Assembly (NCBI RefSeq): GCF_900188005.1
Contig: NZ_FZNR01000036.1
Location: 1-58,275 of the forward strand
DNA: 58,275 nucleotides
Reading direction: 5' to 3'
Origin: Actinoplanes regularis
Lineage (GTDB): Bacteria > Actinomycetota > Actinomycetes > Mycobacteriales > Micromonosporaceae
Both the position numbers and the translations under genes were made by a program. Numbering within the stretch: the first letter of the stretch is position 1; every line of letters begins with the position of its first letter. Shown piece by piece: positions 23,767 through 33,136 of the stretch. Under the pieces are notes generated by a model that was not told the DNA's origin, searched no databases, and saw nothing but the letters and a program-made list of their open reading frames with translations.

Positions 23767-24780
23767 ATGCAGTACCCGACACTGGGCCGATCCGGCCTGC
23801 GCGTGTCCCGGGCGTGCCTGGGCACGATGAACTTCGGCACCGACCCGCAAGCCCCGACCCCGGAGCCCGAAGCCCGGCGAATCGTCGACGCGTTCCTCGA
23901 CGCCGGACACAACCTCATCGACACCGCCGACACCTACCGAGGCGGCACCAGCGAAGAAGTCCTGGGCCGGGCCATCGCCCACCGCCGTGCCGAGGTCGTC
24001 CTGGCCACCAAAGGCGCGGCGCCGCAGGGCGGGGGACCCAACAGCCGCGGCCTGTCGCGCCTGCACCTGACGCGCGCCCTGGAGGCGAGCCTGCGCCGGC
24101 TGGGAACCGACTACCTCGACCTGTACCAGTGCCATCTCCCCGACCCGGACACCCCGGCCGAGGAGACCATGGCGGTCCTCGACGATTTCGTCCGCTCCGG
24201 CAAGGTCCGCTACCTCGGCTGCTCCAACTTCACCGCCGCGGGGATCGTCACCGCCCAGTGGGCGGCGCAGCGCACCGGCGGCACGCCCCTGATCAGCCTG
24301 CAGGCCAACTACTCGCTGATCATGCGCGCCATCGAGGCCGAGATCGTCCCCACCTGCCGGCAGAACGGCCTCGGGATCCTCGCCTACAGCCCACTCGGCA
24401 GCGGCCTGCTCGCCGGGCGATACCAGCGCGGTGCCGCACCGGCCGAGGGATCGCGGCTCGCCCAGTGGGCCGCGATGCCCAGCCCGATGGCACGCTCGTT
24501 CGTGAACGGCCTGCTCGCCGAACGGCACTTCGACATCGCCGACGAGGTCGCCGCCGTCGCCGCCGAACTGGGGACGACCGCGCCGGCCGTCGCGCTGGCC
24601 TGGCTCAGCGGCCGGCCCGAGATCACCTCGGTGATCGTCGGCCCCCGCTCGGCCGATCAACTGACCGCCGCCCTCGCCGGTCTGGCGGGCAGCCTTCCGG
24701 AGTCTGTGGCGGCCCGCTTGAACGTCGTCAGCCAAGGCACCGTGGCCCCCGCGGTCAACGGCCAGCATCGTGCGGCCTGA
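23767..24780 (+). CDS. aldo/keto reductase
   Basis: The 337-residue NADPH-dependent reductase has GRSGLRVSRACLGTMNFGT, the active Asp in LIDTADTYRGGTSEEVLG with its Tyr (TADTYR), the Lys in ATKGA, and the His in LYQCHLPDPDTP. A C-terminal PEITSVIVGPRSADQL completes the barrel. It probably detoxifies aldehydes or quinones under TetR control. ATG 23767 follows the operator region closely with weak GGGGG. Confidence 0.9.
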   Translation: MQYPTLGRSGLRVSRACLGTMNFGTDPQAPTPEPEARRIVDAFLDAGHNLIDTADTYRGGTSEEVLGRAIAHRRAEVVLATKGAAPQGGGPNSRGLSRLHLTRALEASLRRLGTDYLDLYQCHLPDPDTPAEETMAVLDDFVRSGKVRYLGCSNFTAAGIVTAQWAAQRTGGTPLISLQANYSLIMRAIEAEIVPTCRQNGLGILAYSPLGSGLLAGRYQRGAAPAEGSRLAQWAAMPSPMARSFVNGLLAERHFDIADEVAAVAAELGTTAPAVALAWLSGRPEITSVIVGPRSADQLTAALAGLAGSLPESVAARLNVVSQGTVAPAVNGQHRAA

Positions 24781-24804
24781 CCGGGATTCACCGCGGCCGC
24801 AGGA

Positions 24805-25258
24805 TCAGTCCCACCACATCCGCCAGACCGGTGCGCCGAGGAGGCCGGCTGCCTGGTCGGTGAGGGAATCGGCTCGGTAGAGGTCGTACTCGCCGTCGTT
24901 GTAGAGGCGGTATTCCCAGGCCAGGGCCAGTGCCTCCGGCCAGCTCGGAACGGATCTCCGCCGCGTAGTCCGGCGGACAGCGGTGCAGGTCCCGCTCACC
25001 GTCCTCGGCCAGAATCACGGCACCGTCGAGCGTGTACGCCGCGGCGAGCGGCTCGGCCGCCGTGGCATGGGTGTACGGGTCGGCGAGGTATTCGGGGGCG
25101 TCGGTCTCCATCAGAAGCGGCCAGAGTCCGCTCGCCGGGTACGTTCGCCGCAGCCGCTCCCGCCATTGCAGCGCCGCGTCGCCTTCGGATCGGAAGGCGA
25201 CGACCTCCGCCCCGGACGGCGTGACGGAGAGCGGCTCAGTCGCCGGCATGTCGAGCAT
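24805..25258 (-). pseudogene. DUF4253-like protein, frameshifted
   Basis: The protein starts MLDMPATEPLSVTPSGAEVVAFRSE and continues with WPLLMETDAPEYLADPYTHAT and DYAAEIRSEL, then loses frame near 24945. The correct continuation, LALAWEYRLYNDGEYDLYRADSLTD and GAPVWRMWWD, is in another frame and ends at the TGA complement at 24805-24807. The final WD is typical of DUF4253. A single-base change therefore destroys the gene, whose function is unknown (a family seen in immunity contexts). The remaining frame runs on to 24788. Confidence 0.75.
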
Positions 25259-25259
25259 C

Positions 25260-25301
25260 CGGCAATGTTGATCGACCTCGGTCAGCCGGTCAACATTGCC
25301 G
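25260..25301. repeat. 12-base perfect inverted repeat
   Basis: CGGCAATGTTGA (25260-25271) and its complement TCAACATTGCCG (25290-25301) flank 18 bases, directly upstream of the DUF4253 start on the minus strand. It could be an operator or a translation-blocking hairpin; no ribosome binding site is seen. Confidence 0.6.
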
Positions 25302-25353
25302 AATGTCTATGTCCATTCGGTGGCCGCCACGCCGCTCAGCCTACGGAGGTGAT

Positions 25354-25911
25354 TCAGCGCGCCCGGCGGTAGTGCATGGCCACCACGCCGTTGCGGAGCG
25401 GGTCCGCCGAGATCAGCTCGAGCCGGCGCGTGCCCGGCAGCCCGCCCTGGTACAGCGTCGGGCCATGGCCGGCGATCCTGGGATGGACGAGCAGTCTGTA
25501 CTCGTCGATCAGGTCCAGCCGGTCGAGCTCGGTTGCGAGTTTGCCGCTTCCGAGGAGGACTCCGGCCGGGGTCGCGTCCTTGAGCTTCTGCACGCCCGCG
25601 CGCAGATCGCCGACGACGTGGTGGCTGTTGGTCCAGGCGAAGTCCGTGCGCGCCGACGACACCACGTATTTGGGTTTGGCCTCCAGCTTGATCGCCCACT
25701 CGCGCATGGCCGGCGGCGCTTCCTCGTCGCCGCGGGCGACGGCCGGCCAGTAGCTTTCCATCATCTCGTAGGTGACGCGACCCCACAGCATCGCCCCGCT
25801 CTCGTCCATGAGACGGGTGAAGAGGGCGTGCGTCTCGTCGTCGGCGATCCCCTCCTGGTGGTCGACGCAACCGTCCAGGGTGAGGTTGAGGCTGAAGGTG
25901 AGCAGTCCCAT
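25354..25911 (-). CDS. dihydrofolate reductase/RibD C-terminal-domain protein
   Basis: The 185-residue protein has a RibD_C/DHFR fold: MGLLTFSLNLTLDGCVDHQEGI, ALFTRLMDESGAMLWGRVTYEMMESYWP, KYVVSSARTDFAWTNSHHV and EYRLLVHPRIAGHGPTLYQG. These enzymes reduce an unknown pterin-like or flavin substrate with NADPH. No active-site changes are obvious. Monocistronic with a minus-strand start at 25911. Confidence 0.85.
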   Translation of the reverse strand: MGLLTFSLNLTLDGCVDHQEGIADDETHALFTRLMDESGAMLWGRVTYEMMESYWPAVARGDEEAPPAMREWAIKLEAKPKYVVSSARTDFAWTNSHHVVGDLRAGVQKLKDATPAGVLLGSGKLATELDRLDLIDEYRLLVHPRIAGHGPTLYQGGLPGTRRLELISADPLRNGVVAMHYRRAR

Positions 25912-25960
25912 GCCCGGCGAGTCTAACGCCGCTACGGCGTATACCTGCCGCAGCGGCGGA

Positions 25961-26641
25961 TCAGGGCGTGCCGGTCTCGCCCGGGCGGACCAGGCCGGTC
26001 TCGTACGCCAGGATGACCAGCTGGACCCGGTCCCGGACGTCGAGCTTGGCGATCGCCCGCGTGATGTGGGTCTTCACCGTCAACGGGCTGATCACCAGGT
26101 GCCCGGCGATGGCGTCGTTGGACAGGCCGCTCGCCACCAGCCGGACGATCTCCCGTTCGCGCTCCGTGAGCGCGGCGAGCCGCGCCCCGCCGGTGCCGGC
26201 CGCCGGTCGGTGCGCGAGTTGCCCGACCACCCGGCGGGTGACGCTCGGTGAGAGCAGGGCCTCGCCGGCCGCGACGACCCGGACGGCCTGGCGCAGGCCC
26301 TCCGGGTCGACGTCCTTGGTGAGGAACCCGCTCGCCCCGGCCGCCAGCGCGGTGAAGACGTACTCGTCGGTCTCGAAGGTGGTCAGGATGATCACCCGGC
26401 AGTCGCGCAGTCGCGGGTCCGCGACGATCTGCCGGGTGGCGGCGATCCCGTCCGTGCCCGGCATCCGGATGTCCATCAGCACCACGTCGGGCCGCAGCGC
26501 CCGGGCGGTTCGGACCGCCTCGTCCCCGGTCGACGCCTCACCGAGGACGGTGATGTCGCGGTCCCGCTTGAGCAGGCTGCGGAACCCGGCACGAACCAGG
26601 TGCTGGTCGTCCGCGAGCAGTACGGTGATCGCCACGGTCAC
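25961..26641 (-). CDS. NarL/FixJ-type response regulator
   Basis: A 226-residue regulator with receiver domain (LADDQ; phospho-Asp in VVLMDIRMPG; LTTFETDEYVFTALAAGASGFLTKD with Thr and Lys switch residues) and C-terminal LuxR-type HTH (LTEREREIVRLVASGLSNDAIAGHLVISPLTVKTHITRAIAKL). Start GTG overlaps the stop of the partner kinase (GTGA at 26638-26641). Confidence 0.93.
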   Translation of the reverse strand: MTVAITVLLADDQHLVRAGFRSLLKRDRDITVLGEASTGDEAVRTARALRPDVVLMDIRMPGTDGIAATRQIVADPRLRDCRVIILTTFETDEYVFTALAAGASGFLTKDVDPEGLRQAVRVVAAGEALLSPSVTRRVVGQLAHRPAAGTGGARLAALTEREREIVRLVASGLSNDAIAGHLVISPLTVKTHITRAIAKLDVRDRVQLVILAYETGLVRPGETGTP

Positions 26642-27822
26642 CCGGCCACCGGGATCGACGCCTGGACCATGAACCCGGATCCGGCGGCCGGACCGACGCG
26701 CAGGAAGCCGCCGAGCGCGTCGACGCGTTCACGCATCCCGGCGATGCCGTGGCCGGTGGAGTCCGTGTCCCCGGAGGCGCCGGGCTCGGCATGCGTGCCG
26801 TCGTCCGTCACGGTGACGGTGACCCGAGCCGGTTCGTAGGAGAGTTCCACCAGGGCCCGGGTCGCCCCGGCATGGCGGACGGTGTTGGTCAGTGCCTCCT
26901 GCACGATCCGGTAGCTGGCCAGCGCCACCGGGGCGGGCACGGCCGACCGGTCGCCGGTCTCCCGCAGCTCCACTTCGATCCCGGCGGCCCGCACCTGCTC
27001 GATCAGGCCCGCCAGCCCGTCCAGCTGGGCGGCCGGCGACTCGATCGTCGACGCGGATCCGTCGCGCAGCACGTCGACCAGGGCCCGCAGGTCCGTCATC
27101 GCCTTGCCGCGTACGTCCTGGGCGAGTTCGAGCGCGTCCCGGGCCTCCGCGGGCGCGGAGTCCAGCGTGTCCAGGGCAACGTTGAGGTGCACCCCGACCA
27201 CGGCGAGGGTGTGCGAGACCAGGTCGTGCAGCTCGTGCGCGATGCGGACCCGCTCCTCCGCCCGCCTTCGCCGGGCGTCGAGTTCGCGTTCGTACGCGGA
27301 TTGCGTCACCCGGGCGGCCAGCTCCTCCTGCCAGCCGCGCCGATTGCGGTACGCGACACCGATCGCCACCACGAGCGCCAGCCAGAACACTTCGCCGCCG
27401 ACCCGGCCGGAGACCAGATCCGCGCTGTTGCCGAGCACCGCCCATTCCCAGCTGGCGGCGTAGGCCAGAACGACCGCGCCGGTGCCGACGGCCCAGCCGA
27501 TCCGCCCGATCACGACGGCGTGGGCGAACAGGACGGTGGCCGGCCAGATCCAGCCCACCTCGACCAGATCGGCGCCCCGCATCGCCGTCACCGCCGCCAC
27601 CGCGGCGAGCAGGGTGGCGACCGGCCACCGCCGGCGCAGCAGCACCAGAAGGGCGAGGGTCCAGGCCAGCGGGAGTGCCCCGTCGACAGTCACGCCGCCG
27701 CCGGTGAGCGCGATGCCCATCGGCACGCCGACCAGGGTCAGCAGGGCCAGGATCGCGGTGACGGCCCAGCTCGGCAGCGCGGCGGGGGAGCGATCCATCA
27801 ATGCAGCCGCCTGTGTCATCAC
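26638..27822 (-). CDS. sensor histidine kinase (HisKA_3 type)
   Basis: A 394-residue membrane kinase with about 5 helices (residues 20-150), coiled coil (ELDARRRRAEE) and a HisKA_3 box ERVRIAHELHDLVSHTLAVVGVH with phospho-His, then HATPase_c NTVRHAGATRALVELSY and GHGIAGMRERVDALGG. It pairs with the response regulator. The gene starts after the DUF998 protein; the three could form one operon responding to membrane stress. Confidence 0.92.
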   Translation of the reverse strand: MMTQAAALMDRSPAALPSWAVTAILALLTLVGVPMGIALTGGGVTVDGALPLAWTLALLVLLRRRWPVATLLAAVAAVTAMRGADLVEVGWIWPATVLFAHAVVIGRIGWAVGTGAVVLAYAASWEWAVLGNSADLVSGRVGGEVFWLALVVAIGVAYRNRRGWQEELAARVTQSAYERELDARRRRAEERVRIAHELHDLVSHTLAVVGVHLNVALDTLDSAPAEARDALELAQDVRGKAMTDLRALVDVLRDGSASTIESPAAQLDGLAGLIEQVRAAGIEVELRETGDRSAVPAPVALASYRIVQEALTNTVRHAGATRALVELSYEPARVTVTVTDDGTHAEPGASGDTDSTGHGIAGMRERVDALGGFLRVGPAAGSGFMVQASIPVAG

Positions 27823-27826
27823 TGGA

Positions 27827-28513
27827 TTATCCTTCCCGGTCGATCCGGCGCAGCCCGCACGCCGCGAGGGCGAGCCAGCCGACGTAGGTCCACACCATGA
27901 GCCGCTCGGCGAGACCGGTGACGGTCGCCCACGGTCCGGCCCCCAGGGACGGGCCGCCCTGCACGTCGAAGAACGTGATCATGAATAGTACGAACGCGAC
28001 CACCGTCAGCGCCGCCAGGACGGACAGTCCACCGGCGATCGGACGCCACCGGGGGTCCCGGCGCCACACCCGGCTAAGCACGACCGCGGCCGCGGGCAGG
28101 ACCGCGAAGGCGAGCAGCGCGGCGACGCCGTGCAGCGCGCCGGCCGTGGACGGCGGCTGGTCCCAGCGGCCGGGCGGGTCGGCCGGGAACACACCGCCGA
28201 CCACCAGGGCGGCCGTCCAGACACCGAGCAGCGCCAGACCGGCGCGGCCACCTCGGGTGTACGCGGCGGCCAGCCACGTCAGCGTCCCCGAGGCGGCCGC
28301 CAGGACCAGCACGCCGAGTGGAATCAGCCAGCCACCGCGCGGCGCGTGCACGTAGTAGCTGATCATCGTCTCGGCCGGGCTCCAGCCCGGGTTGATCCAG
28401 TCGGCTACGGCGAAGCCGGCCGGCGGCAGGATCAACCCGCCGACAATGCTGCCCGGCACCGTCGCCGGCTCGATCGACCGTGATTCACGGGGCGCCGGTG
28501 AAATGCTGATCAT
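27827..28513 (-). CDS. DUF998 membrane protein
   Basis: The 228-residue protein has about six helices with the DUF998-type opening IVGGLILPPAGFAVADWINPGWSPAETMISYYVHA and VGGVFPADPPGR. Role unknown; it may be an output of the two-component system beside it. It starts at ATG 28513 with GAGGAGGCTTC directly upstream, and ends 4 bases before the kinase start. Confidence 0.8.
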   Translation of the reverse strand: MISISPAPRESRSIEPATVPGSIVGGLILPPAGFAVADWINPGWSPAETMISYYVHAPRGGWLIPLGVLVLAAASGTLTWLAAAYTRGGRAGLALLGVWTAALVVGGVFPADPPGRWDQPPSTAGALHGVAALLAFAVLPAAAVVLSRVWRRDPRWRPIAGGLSVLAALTVVAFVLFMITFFDVQGGPSLGAGPWATVTGLAERLMVWTYVGWLALAACGLRRIDREG

Positions 28514-28635
28514 GAAGCCTCCTCGTTTCGGGATGCTTCGACGTTATGAATGGCCCGGCCGTACCGCGTCGTCCCTCGGAAGTCACCTTGATCGACGCCG
28601 AACGAGTACCCCGTACATCAAATGGTGTATTGGTT

Positions 28636-29430
28636 CTAGGCGCCGAAGCGCCGGTGCCGGGCGGCGTAGGAGCGCAGCGCGCGCAGGAAGTCGATCTTGC
28701 GGAATCCGGGCCAGTGGACATCGCAGAAGTGCAGTTCGGAGTAGGCCGCCTGCCAGAGCAGGAACCCGGACATGCGACGTTCCCCGCTGGTACGGATGAC
28801 GAGGTCCGGATCCGGCTGGCCGCTGGTGTAGAGGTGCCCGGCGATGCGGTCGGCGGTCAGCCGCGCGGCGATGTCCTCGACGCTGTGACCGGCGCGCGCC
28901 TCCTCCTCCAGCATGGACCGGATCGCGTTGACGATCTCGTCGCGCCCGTCGTAGCCGATGGCGATGGTGAGGTGCAGGCGCGCCCCGTCGTCCCTGGTCG
29001 CCTCCTCGGCCAGCTTCAGCGCGTGCCGTGTCGAGTCCGGCAGGACGTCCAGCCGACCGGCCAGGTGCAACCGCCACGGGCTCGCCGGCCGCGAGAGACG
29101 CTCGGCGACGACCTCCTCGATCATGCGCATGAGGTTGTCGACCTCGTCGGAGTCCCGCTTCCGCATGTTGTCCACGGAAGCCACGTAGACGGTGACGTGG
29201 TCGATGCCGATCTCGGCGCACCAGCCGAGGACCTCGTCGAGGTGCTCCGCCCCGTACCGATGACCGATCTTCGCGTCCTCGAAGCCCATCTCCCGGGCCC
29301 ACCGGCGGTTGCCGTCCATGACCATCGCGACATGCCGGGGCAGGTTCGCACCGGCGAGCCGCGCGCGCAGGCGCCGTGCGTAGAACGCGTAAACGGCCGC
29401 TTTGAAGGGCTTCAGCATGCCGGGATCCAA
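28636..29430 (-). CDS. short-chain cis-prenyltransferase (Z-farnesyl-type)
   Basis: The 264-residue enzyme shows all cis-prenyl transferase marks: HVAMVMDGNRRWAREMGFED (catalytic Asp), HRYGAEHLDEVL, VTVYVASVDNMRKR, IAIGYDGRDEIVNAIRS and LVIRTSGERRMSGFLLWQAAYSELHFCDVHWPGF. It condenses isopentenyl diphosphate onto an allylic starter. The N-terminal Met-Leu-Lys-Pro start and sequence are like Mycobacterium Z-farnesyl diphosphate synthase rather than UppS, but chain length is not certain. Start at 29430 or 29418. Confidence 0.9.
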   Translation of the reverse strand: MDPGMLKPFKAAVYAFYARRLRARLAGANLPRHVAMVMDGNRRWAREMGFEDAKIGHRYGAEHLDEVLGWCAEIGIDHVTVYVASVDNMRKRDSDEVDNLMRMIEEVVAERLSRPASPWRLHLAGRLDVLPDSTRHALKLAEEATRDDGARLHLTIAIGYDGRDEIVNAIRSMLEEEARAGHSVEDIAARLTADRIAGHLYTSGQPDPDLVIRTSGERRMSGFLLWQAAYSELHFCDVHWPGFRKIDFLRALRSYAARHRRFGA

Positions 29431-29827
29431 CCACCGGTCAGCGGCCTGAGCGCGCTACCACCCGACACCGCCACAGAACCTGCACGAGATGGTCACAACC
29501 TCAACGCCGGCCGAGCCACTGCTCGGCGTCGTGCCGGCCAGTCAATCAGCAACGATCAACATCGGCCCGGGTCCGGCCGTCACTTTGGAGCGACCGGCAA
29601 AAGGCATTCAAGATCTATATTCCCTGGTACGACGTTGGAGCCCTGTGGGCAGGCTTAATGAGTTCTGGGAGTGAGCTGCAGCAAACTTCTCGTAGGTAGC
29701 CGCCGGACGCTGAACCGGAGTACAAGGCCCGGCGCGACGCCGAGGAGTGATCCGGGCGCGCTACGTTGATGGTGGTGGCCGGAGTAGAGGCCGGCCGCCG
29801 CACCCTGTCCTCTACCAGGGAGCAGTG
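29431..29827. other. intergenic region, nothing identified
   Basis: This 397-base stretch holds neither a convincing ORF nor RNA gene. It presumably contains promoters for both divergent neighbours (prenyltransferase and the XRE gene). Confidence 0.5.
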
Positions 29828-31026
29828 ATGGATCCTTACACCGATCCGCTGGTATTCGGCCAGCGGCTGCAAATTCTCCGCACACGCAAAGGCATCACCC
29901 GTGACCAGCTCGGCGGTCTGGTCGGGCGGTCCGGATCATGGGTCAAGGGAGTGGAGACCGGCCGCCTGAAGACACCGAAGCTGGAAATCACCCTCGCCCT
30001 CGCCGAGGTACTACGGGTGCGCGATCTGTCCGACCTCACCGGCGACCAGTCGCTCCATGTTGATCTGTTCGTCGGCCCCGGCCATCCGCGCCTCGCGGCC
30101 GTCAAGGCGGCCGTTGATGCCTTCCCGGTTGCTACCGCGCAGGAGCCTCCATCGACCGCCCACATTCGGGCTCGACTGGCGCGGGCATGGTCGGTACGGC
30201 ACTCGGCCTCCAACCATCGTGAGGTGATCGGGGCGTTGCTGCCGGAACTGATCCGCGACGCGCAGATCGCCGCCCGGCAGGCCGACACCGGCCCGGCACG
30301 CAGGGCCGCGCAGGCCGTGCTCGCCGAGGTCTACTCGCTGGCGCAGTTCTTCGTGGCCTACCAGCCGGATGCCGCCCTGCTGTGGCGGGTGGCCGAGCGC
30401 GGCTTGATCGCGGCCCAGGAATTCGAGGACCCGCACGCTATCGGCGTGGCCGCGTGGCTGACCACCCAGGCGCACCGCGACGCGGGACCGGCGCACTTCG
30501 ACGCCGCTGACACGGTGAACCTGGAGACGCTCAGATATCTCGAACCTCAGCTCGAAGACGCGCCGCCTGACGTCGTTGCGATAGCCGGCGCACTTACCTT
30601 CGAGGCCGGATACACCGCCGCCCGGCGTGGGATGACCGGCGCCGCGTGGCGGCACTGGGACACCGCCAGGGCCATGGCTGACCGTACTCGCGAGCGATCA
30701 TGGGGGCGCATGCGGTAACGGTGGCCGTGGAGCTGCGCCAGGGCGGCGAGTCGGTTCGGCAGTCGGCCGCGGCCGAGGCGGTGATCATCCCGTCTCGCCC
30801 GCGACGCGCCCGGCACCGCATCGAGGAGGCGCGCGGGTATCAGCTCGACGGGCAGCCGGACGTTGCCCTGGCGACACTGGAGAAGGCGCACGAGGCCGCG
30901 CCCGAGACGATCAAATACAACGGCTTCGCCAAGCGGATCGTCCTCGAAGAGGCCGAGTCCAAGGCCCCTGCCCGACGTCGGCGCGCGTCTGAGCTCGCTG
31001 TGAAAATCGGCCTGCTGGCCGCATAG
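29828..31026 (+). pseudogene. XRE-family regulator with TPR-like domain, frameshifted
   Basis: The protein begins with a typical Xre HTH (FGQRLQILRTRKGITRDQLGGLVGRSGSWVKGVETGRLKTP) followed by a helical repeat domain. After MADR (about 30685) the frame changes and residues are missing; the rest, YSRAIMGAHAVTVAVELRQGGESV, then HRIEEARGYQLDGQPDVALATLEKAHEAAP and a C-terminal LAVKIGLLAA, continues in the other frame to 31026. The intact homologue is of length about 400, so the gene is broken once. A later gene at 31221 probably belonged to the same unit. Confidence 0.75.
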
Positions 31027-31220
31027 GCAAAGGGGCACAATCTGTACCCCTGCCCTTGCCTGCTCGCCCTTAGCTTCTGATCGCAGCGACGGCGGGTGGC
31101 CGGGATGCAGACCTCTGTTCTACCCGCCGTCGCCCAACGGTGGTGGGCGGAAGTCGATCATGCGGAGATTGCCTGCCCGCCACCGCTGAACCCCGATTCG
31201 GCTTGGCGGAGGCGATAGGC

Positions 31221-31520
31221 GTGCTGACACTCTCTCGTACACCGGTTCATCAGCCGGTCTGGCCGCTCGGTCTCTGCGCCGACCATGAGGAAGCGACCGT
31301 GTGGCCATGCGAGCTAGCGGTCGCCGAACTGGTGCGCAAGCATGGCACGGGCTGGCGGCTCGCCGCGTATCTCTGCCACCTGTTCGAACAGGTGGCGCTC
31401 CTGGTGCCGACGGCGGATCCTCTCGACCTGCGCCTGATCACCATTGTGCGGCCGCTCGACGCGGTGGAGGCGTGGACGAGGGGGCCGCGCGTCGTCGAGC
31501 ACTGGAGGGCCGAGCGATGA
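31221..31520 (+). CDS. small uncharacterised protein next to the XRE gene
   Basis: A 99-residue product, LTLSRTPVHQPVWPLGLCADHEEATVWPCELAVAELVRKHGTGWRLAAYLCHLFEQVALLVP and a C-terminal basic end. The WPLGxC...WPC Cys pattern could be metal-binding. Similar short proteins lie beside XRE/TPR regulators of actinomycetes. GTG 31221 is preceded by GGCGGAGGCG. Function unknown. Confidence 0.5.
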   Translation: MLTLSRTPVHQPVWPLGLCADHEEATVWPCELAVAELVRKHGTGWRLAAYLCHLFEQVALLVPTADPLDLRLITIVRPLDAVEAWTRGPRVVEHWRAER

Positions 31521-31587
31521 AGCAGCGTGACGAAGGTTCCTCAACCCACCGGCCACTTGGCCTGGCAGGCCAACCCAGCAGACCGCG

Positions 31588-31626
31588 GCGCGCGGCCGCG
31601 GCCCGCCGAGGGCGCGGGCCGCGCGC
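31588..31626. terminator. GC-rich hairpin between convergent genes
   Basis: Arms about GCGCGCGG...CCCGC and GCGGGCCGCGCGC around the CCGAG loop make a strong imperfect stem in the gap between convergent genes (31520 and 31715). Likely terminator; no T-tract. Confidence 0.4.
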
Positions 31627-31714
31627 GAGACCCGCACGGCCACGAGGCCGCGAGGCCTATCCACGGGACCCCATCGGTCGTACCAGAGGGAAATGGGGTT
31701 TGAACCTATCGTCC

Positions 31715-33136
31715 TTACCTGGGCTCGCCGAACCAGCGGGAGAGCTGAACGTCCAGGTCCCGCTGGTCGTCGCCGATCCAGGCGACGTGCCCGTCGGGGC
31801 GCAGCAGGACGCACGGAGCGTCCAGCGCCGCGGTCGGATCGCCGAGGTGGTCGACCCGGTCCGACCAGCCGCCGGGGGTCAGGCGTTCGGTGCGGTCCAG
31901 CAGCAGGCCACGGCCGTGCTGCAGCAGGCCGTAGAGGCGGCCCTGCTTCACATCGAGGTCGGGCAGGCGACGGCCGAGCAGGTCGGGGCCGGCGCCGAAG
32001 TCGTACCGGATGCCGATCGCGGTGATCTTCTCGAGCAGGCGGCGGTTCACCTCGTCGATGTCCATCAGTTCGGTCAGCAGCCGGCGTACGGCCCGTGGGC
32101 CCGGTTCGGTGGAGTTCAGCTCCATCTGGGCGCGGGTGTTGTCCAGCACGTCCTCGGCGACCGGATGACGTTCGGCCTGGTACGTGTCGAGCAGGGTCTC
32201 CGGCGCCCAGCCGCGAACCTGCGCCGCCAGCTTCCAGCCGAGGTTGAACGCGTCCTGAACACCCAGGTTGAGGCCCTGCCCGCCGATGGGCGGATGGATG
32301 TGCGCCGCGTCGCCGGCCAGCAGCACCCGCCCGACCCGATAGCGTTCGGCCAGCCGGGTGGCGTCGCCGAAACGGGACAACCAGCGCGGGGAGTGCACGC
32401 CGAAGTCGGTTCCGGCGATGGCGCGCAGCTGTTGCCTGAAGTCGTCGAGGGTGGGCGGTTCCGCACGATCGCTGACTCCCGCGGCGGGGATCACGACGCG
32501 ATAGACCCCGGCGCCCGCCGGCCCGAAAACGAATCGCCTGTCAGCCTTACTGATCTCGGCGACCCTGGCGGCGATCTCCTGCTGCGGCGCGCCCGCCTCC
32601 ATCTCGCCCATCAGCGTCTCGGTGCGTGCGGGCTCGCCGGGGAAGCCGACGCCGAGCAGCTTGCGCACGGTGCTACGCCCGCCGTCACAGCCGACGAGGT
32701 AGCGCGTACGCAGCCGTTCCCCGTCGGCCAGTTCGACGGTCACCCCGTCGTCGTCCTGCTCGAGACCGGTCACCGTGCAACCGCGCCGGATCTGCGCACC
32801 CTGGGCGATCGCATGCTCTTCGAGCAACTGCACGATGACCGGCTGCGGGATGCCCAGCAGGTAGGCGTGTGCGGAGTCCAGGCCCGGGGGCGCGGGCTTG
32901 TCGATGGCGGCGTAGTAGGCGCCGGCCGGCCGCTTCCTTCCGTGCTCGAGGACGCGCTCGAGCAGGCCGCGCATCGCCATCAGCTCGATACTGCGAATGT
33001 GCAGACCGACGATGCGGACGTACGAAACGGGCTCGGTCTCCTTCTCGAGGACGAGGACCCGTACACCGTGCAGCCGTAGCTCGGCGGCCAGCATCGCGCC
33101 GGTCGGGCCGCAGCCGGCGATGATCACGTCAAACAT
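31715..33136 (-). CDS. rifampin monooxygenase-like flavoprotein
   Basis: This 473-residue FAD-dependent hydroxylase has the GxGxxG motif GCGPTGAMLAAELRLHG, DG segment VGCDGGRSTVRKLLGVGFPGEPARTE, GD motif VGRVLLAGDAAHIHPPIGGQGLNLGVQDAFNLGWKLA and C-terminal HVAWIGDDQRDL. The order GIPQPVIVQLLEEHA and the extended region GTDFGVHSPRWLSRFGDATRL match the rifampin monooxygenase (Rox/RIFMO) group closely, so it may inactivate rifamycins, though other aromatic polyketides are possible. ATG 33136 follows a modest ribosome binding site. Confidence 0.85.
   Translation of the reverse strand: MFDVIIAGCGPTGAMLAAELRLHGVRVLVLEKETEPVSYVRIVGLHIRSIELMAMRGLLERVLEHGRKRPAGAYYAAIDKPAPPGLDSAHAYLLGIPQPVIVQLLEEHAIAQGAQIRRGCTVTGLEQDDDGVTVELADGERLRTRYLVGCDGGRSTVRKLLGVGFPGEPARTETLMGEMEAGAPQQEIAARVAEISKADRRFVFGPAGAGVYRVVIPAAGVSDRAEPPTLDDFRQQLRAIAGTDFGVHSPRWLSRFGDATRLAERYRVGRVLLAGDAAHIHPPIGGQGLNLGVQDAFNLGWKLAAQVRGWAPETLLDTYQAERHPVAEDVLDNTRAQMELNSTEPGPRAVRRLLTELMDIDEVNRRLLEKITAIGIRYDFGAGPDLLGRRLPDLDVKQGRLYGLLQHGRGLLLDRTERLTPGGWSDRVDHLGDPTAALDAPCVLLRPDGHVAWIGDDQRDLDVQLSRWFGEPR

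Noticed and set aside
31660..31720. tRNA-like segment (GGTTTGAACCTATCG)
   Set aside because: Looks like a T-loop, but no complementary stems or anticodon arm could be found on either strand.
31517..33079. Long plus-strand ORF antisense to the rifampin monooxygenase-like gene
   Set aside because: It is a GC-rich shadow frame; the minus-strand flavoprotein motifs are unmistakable.
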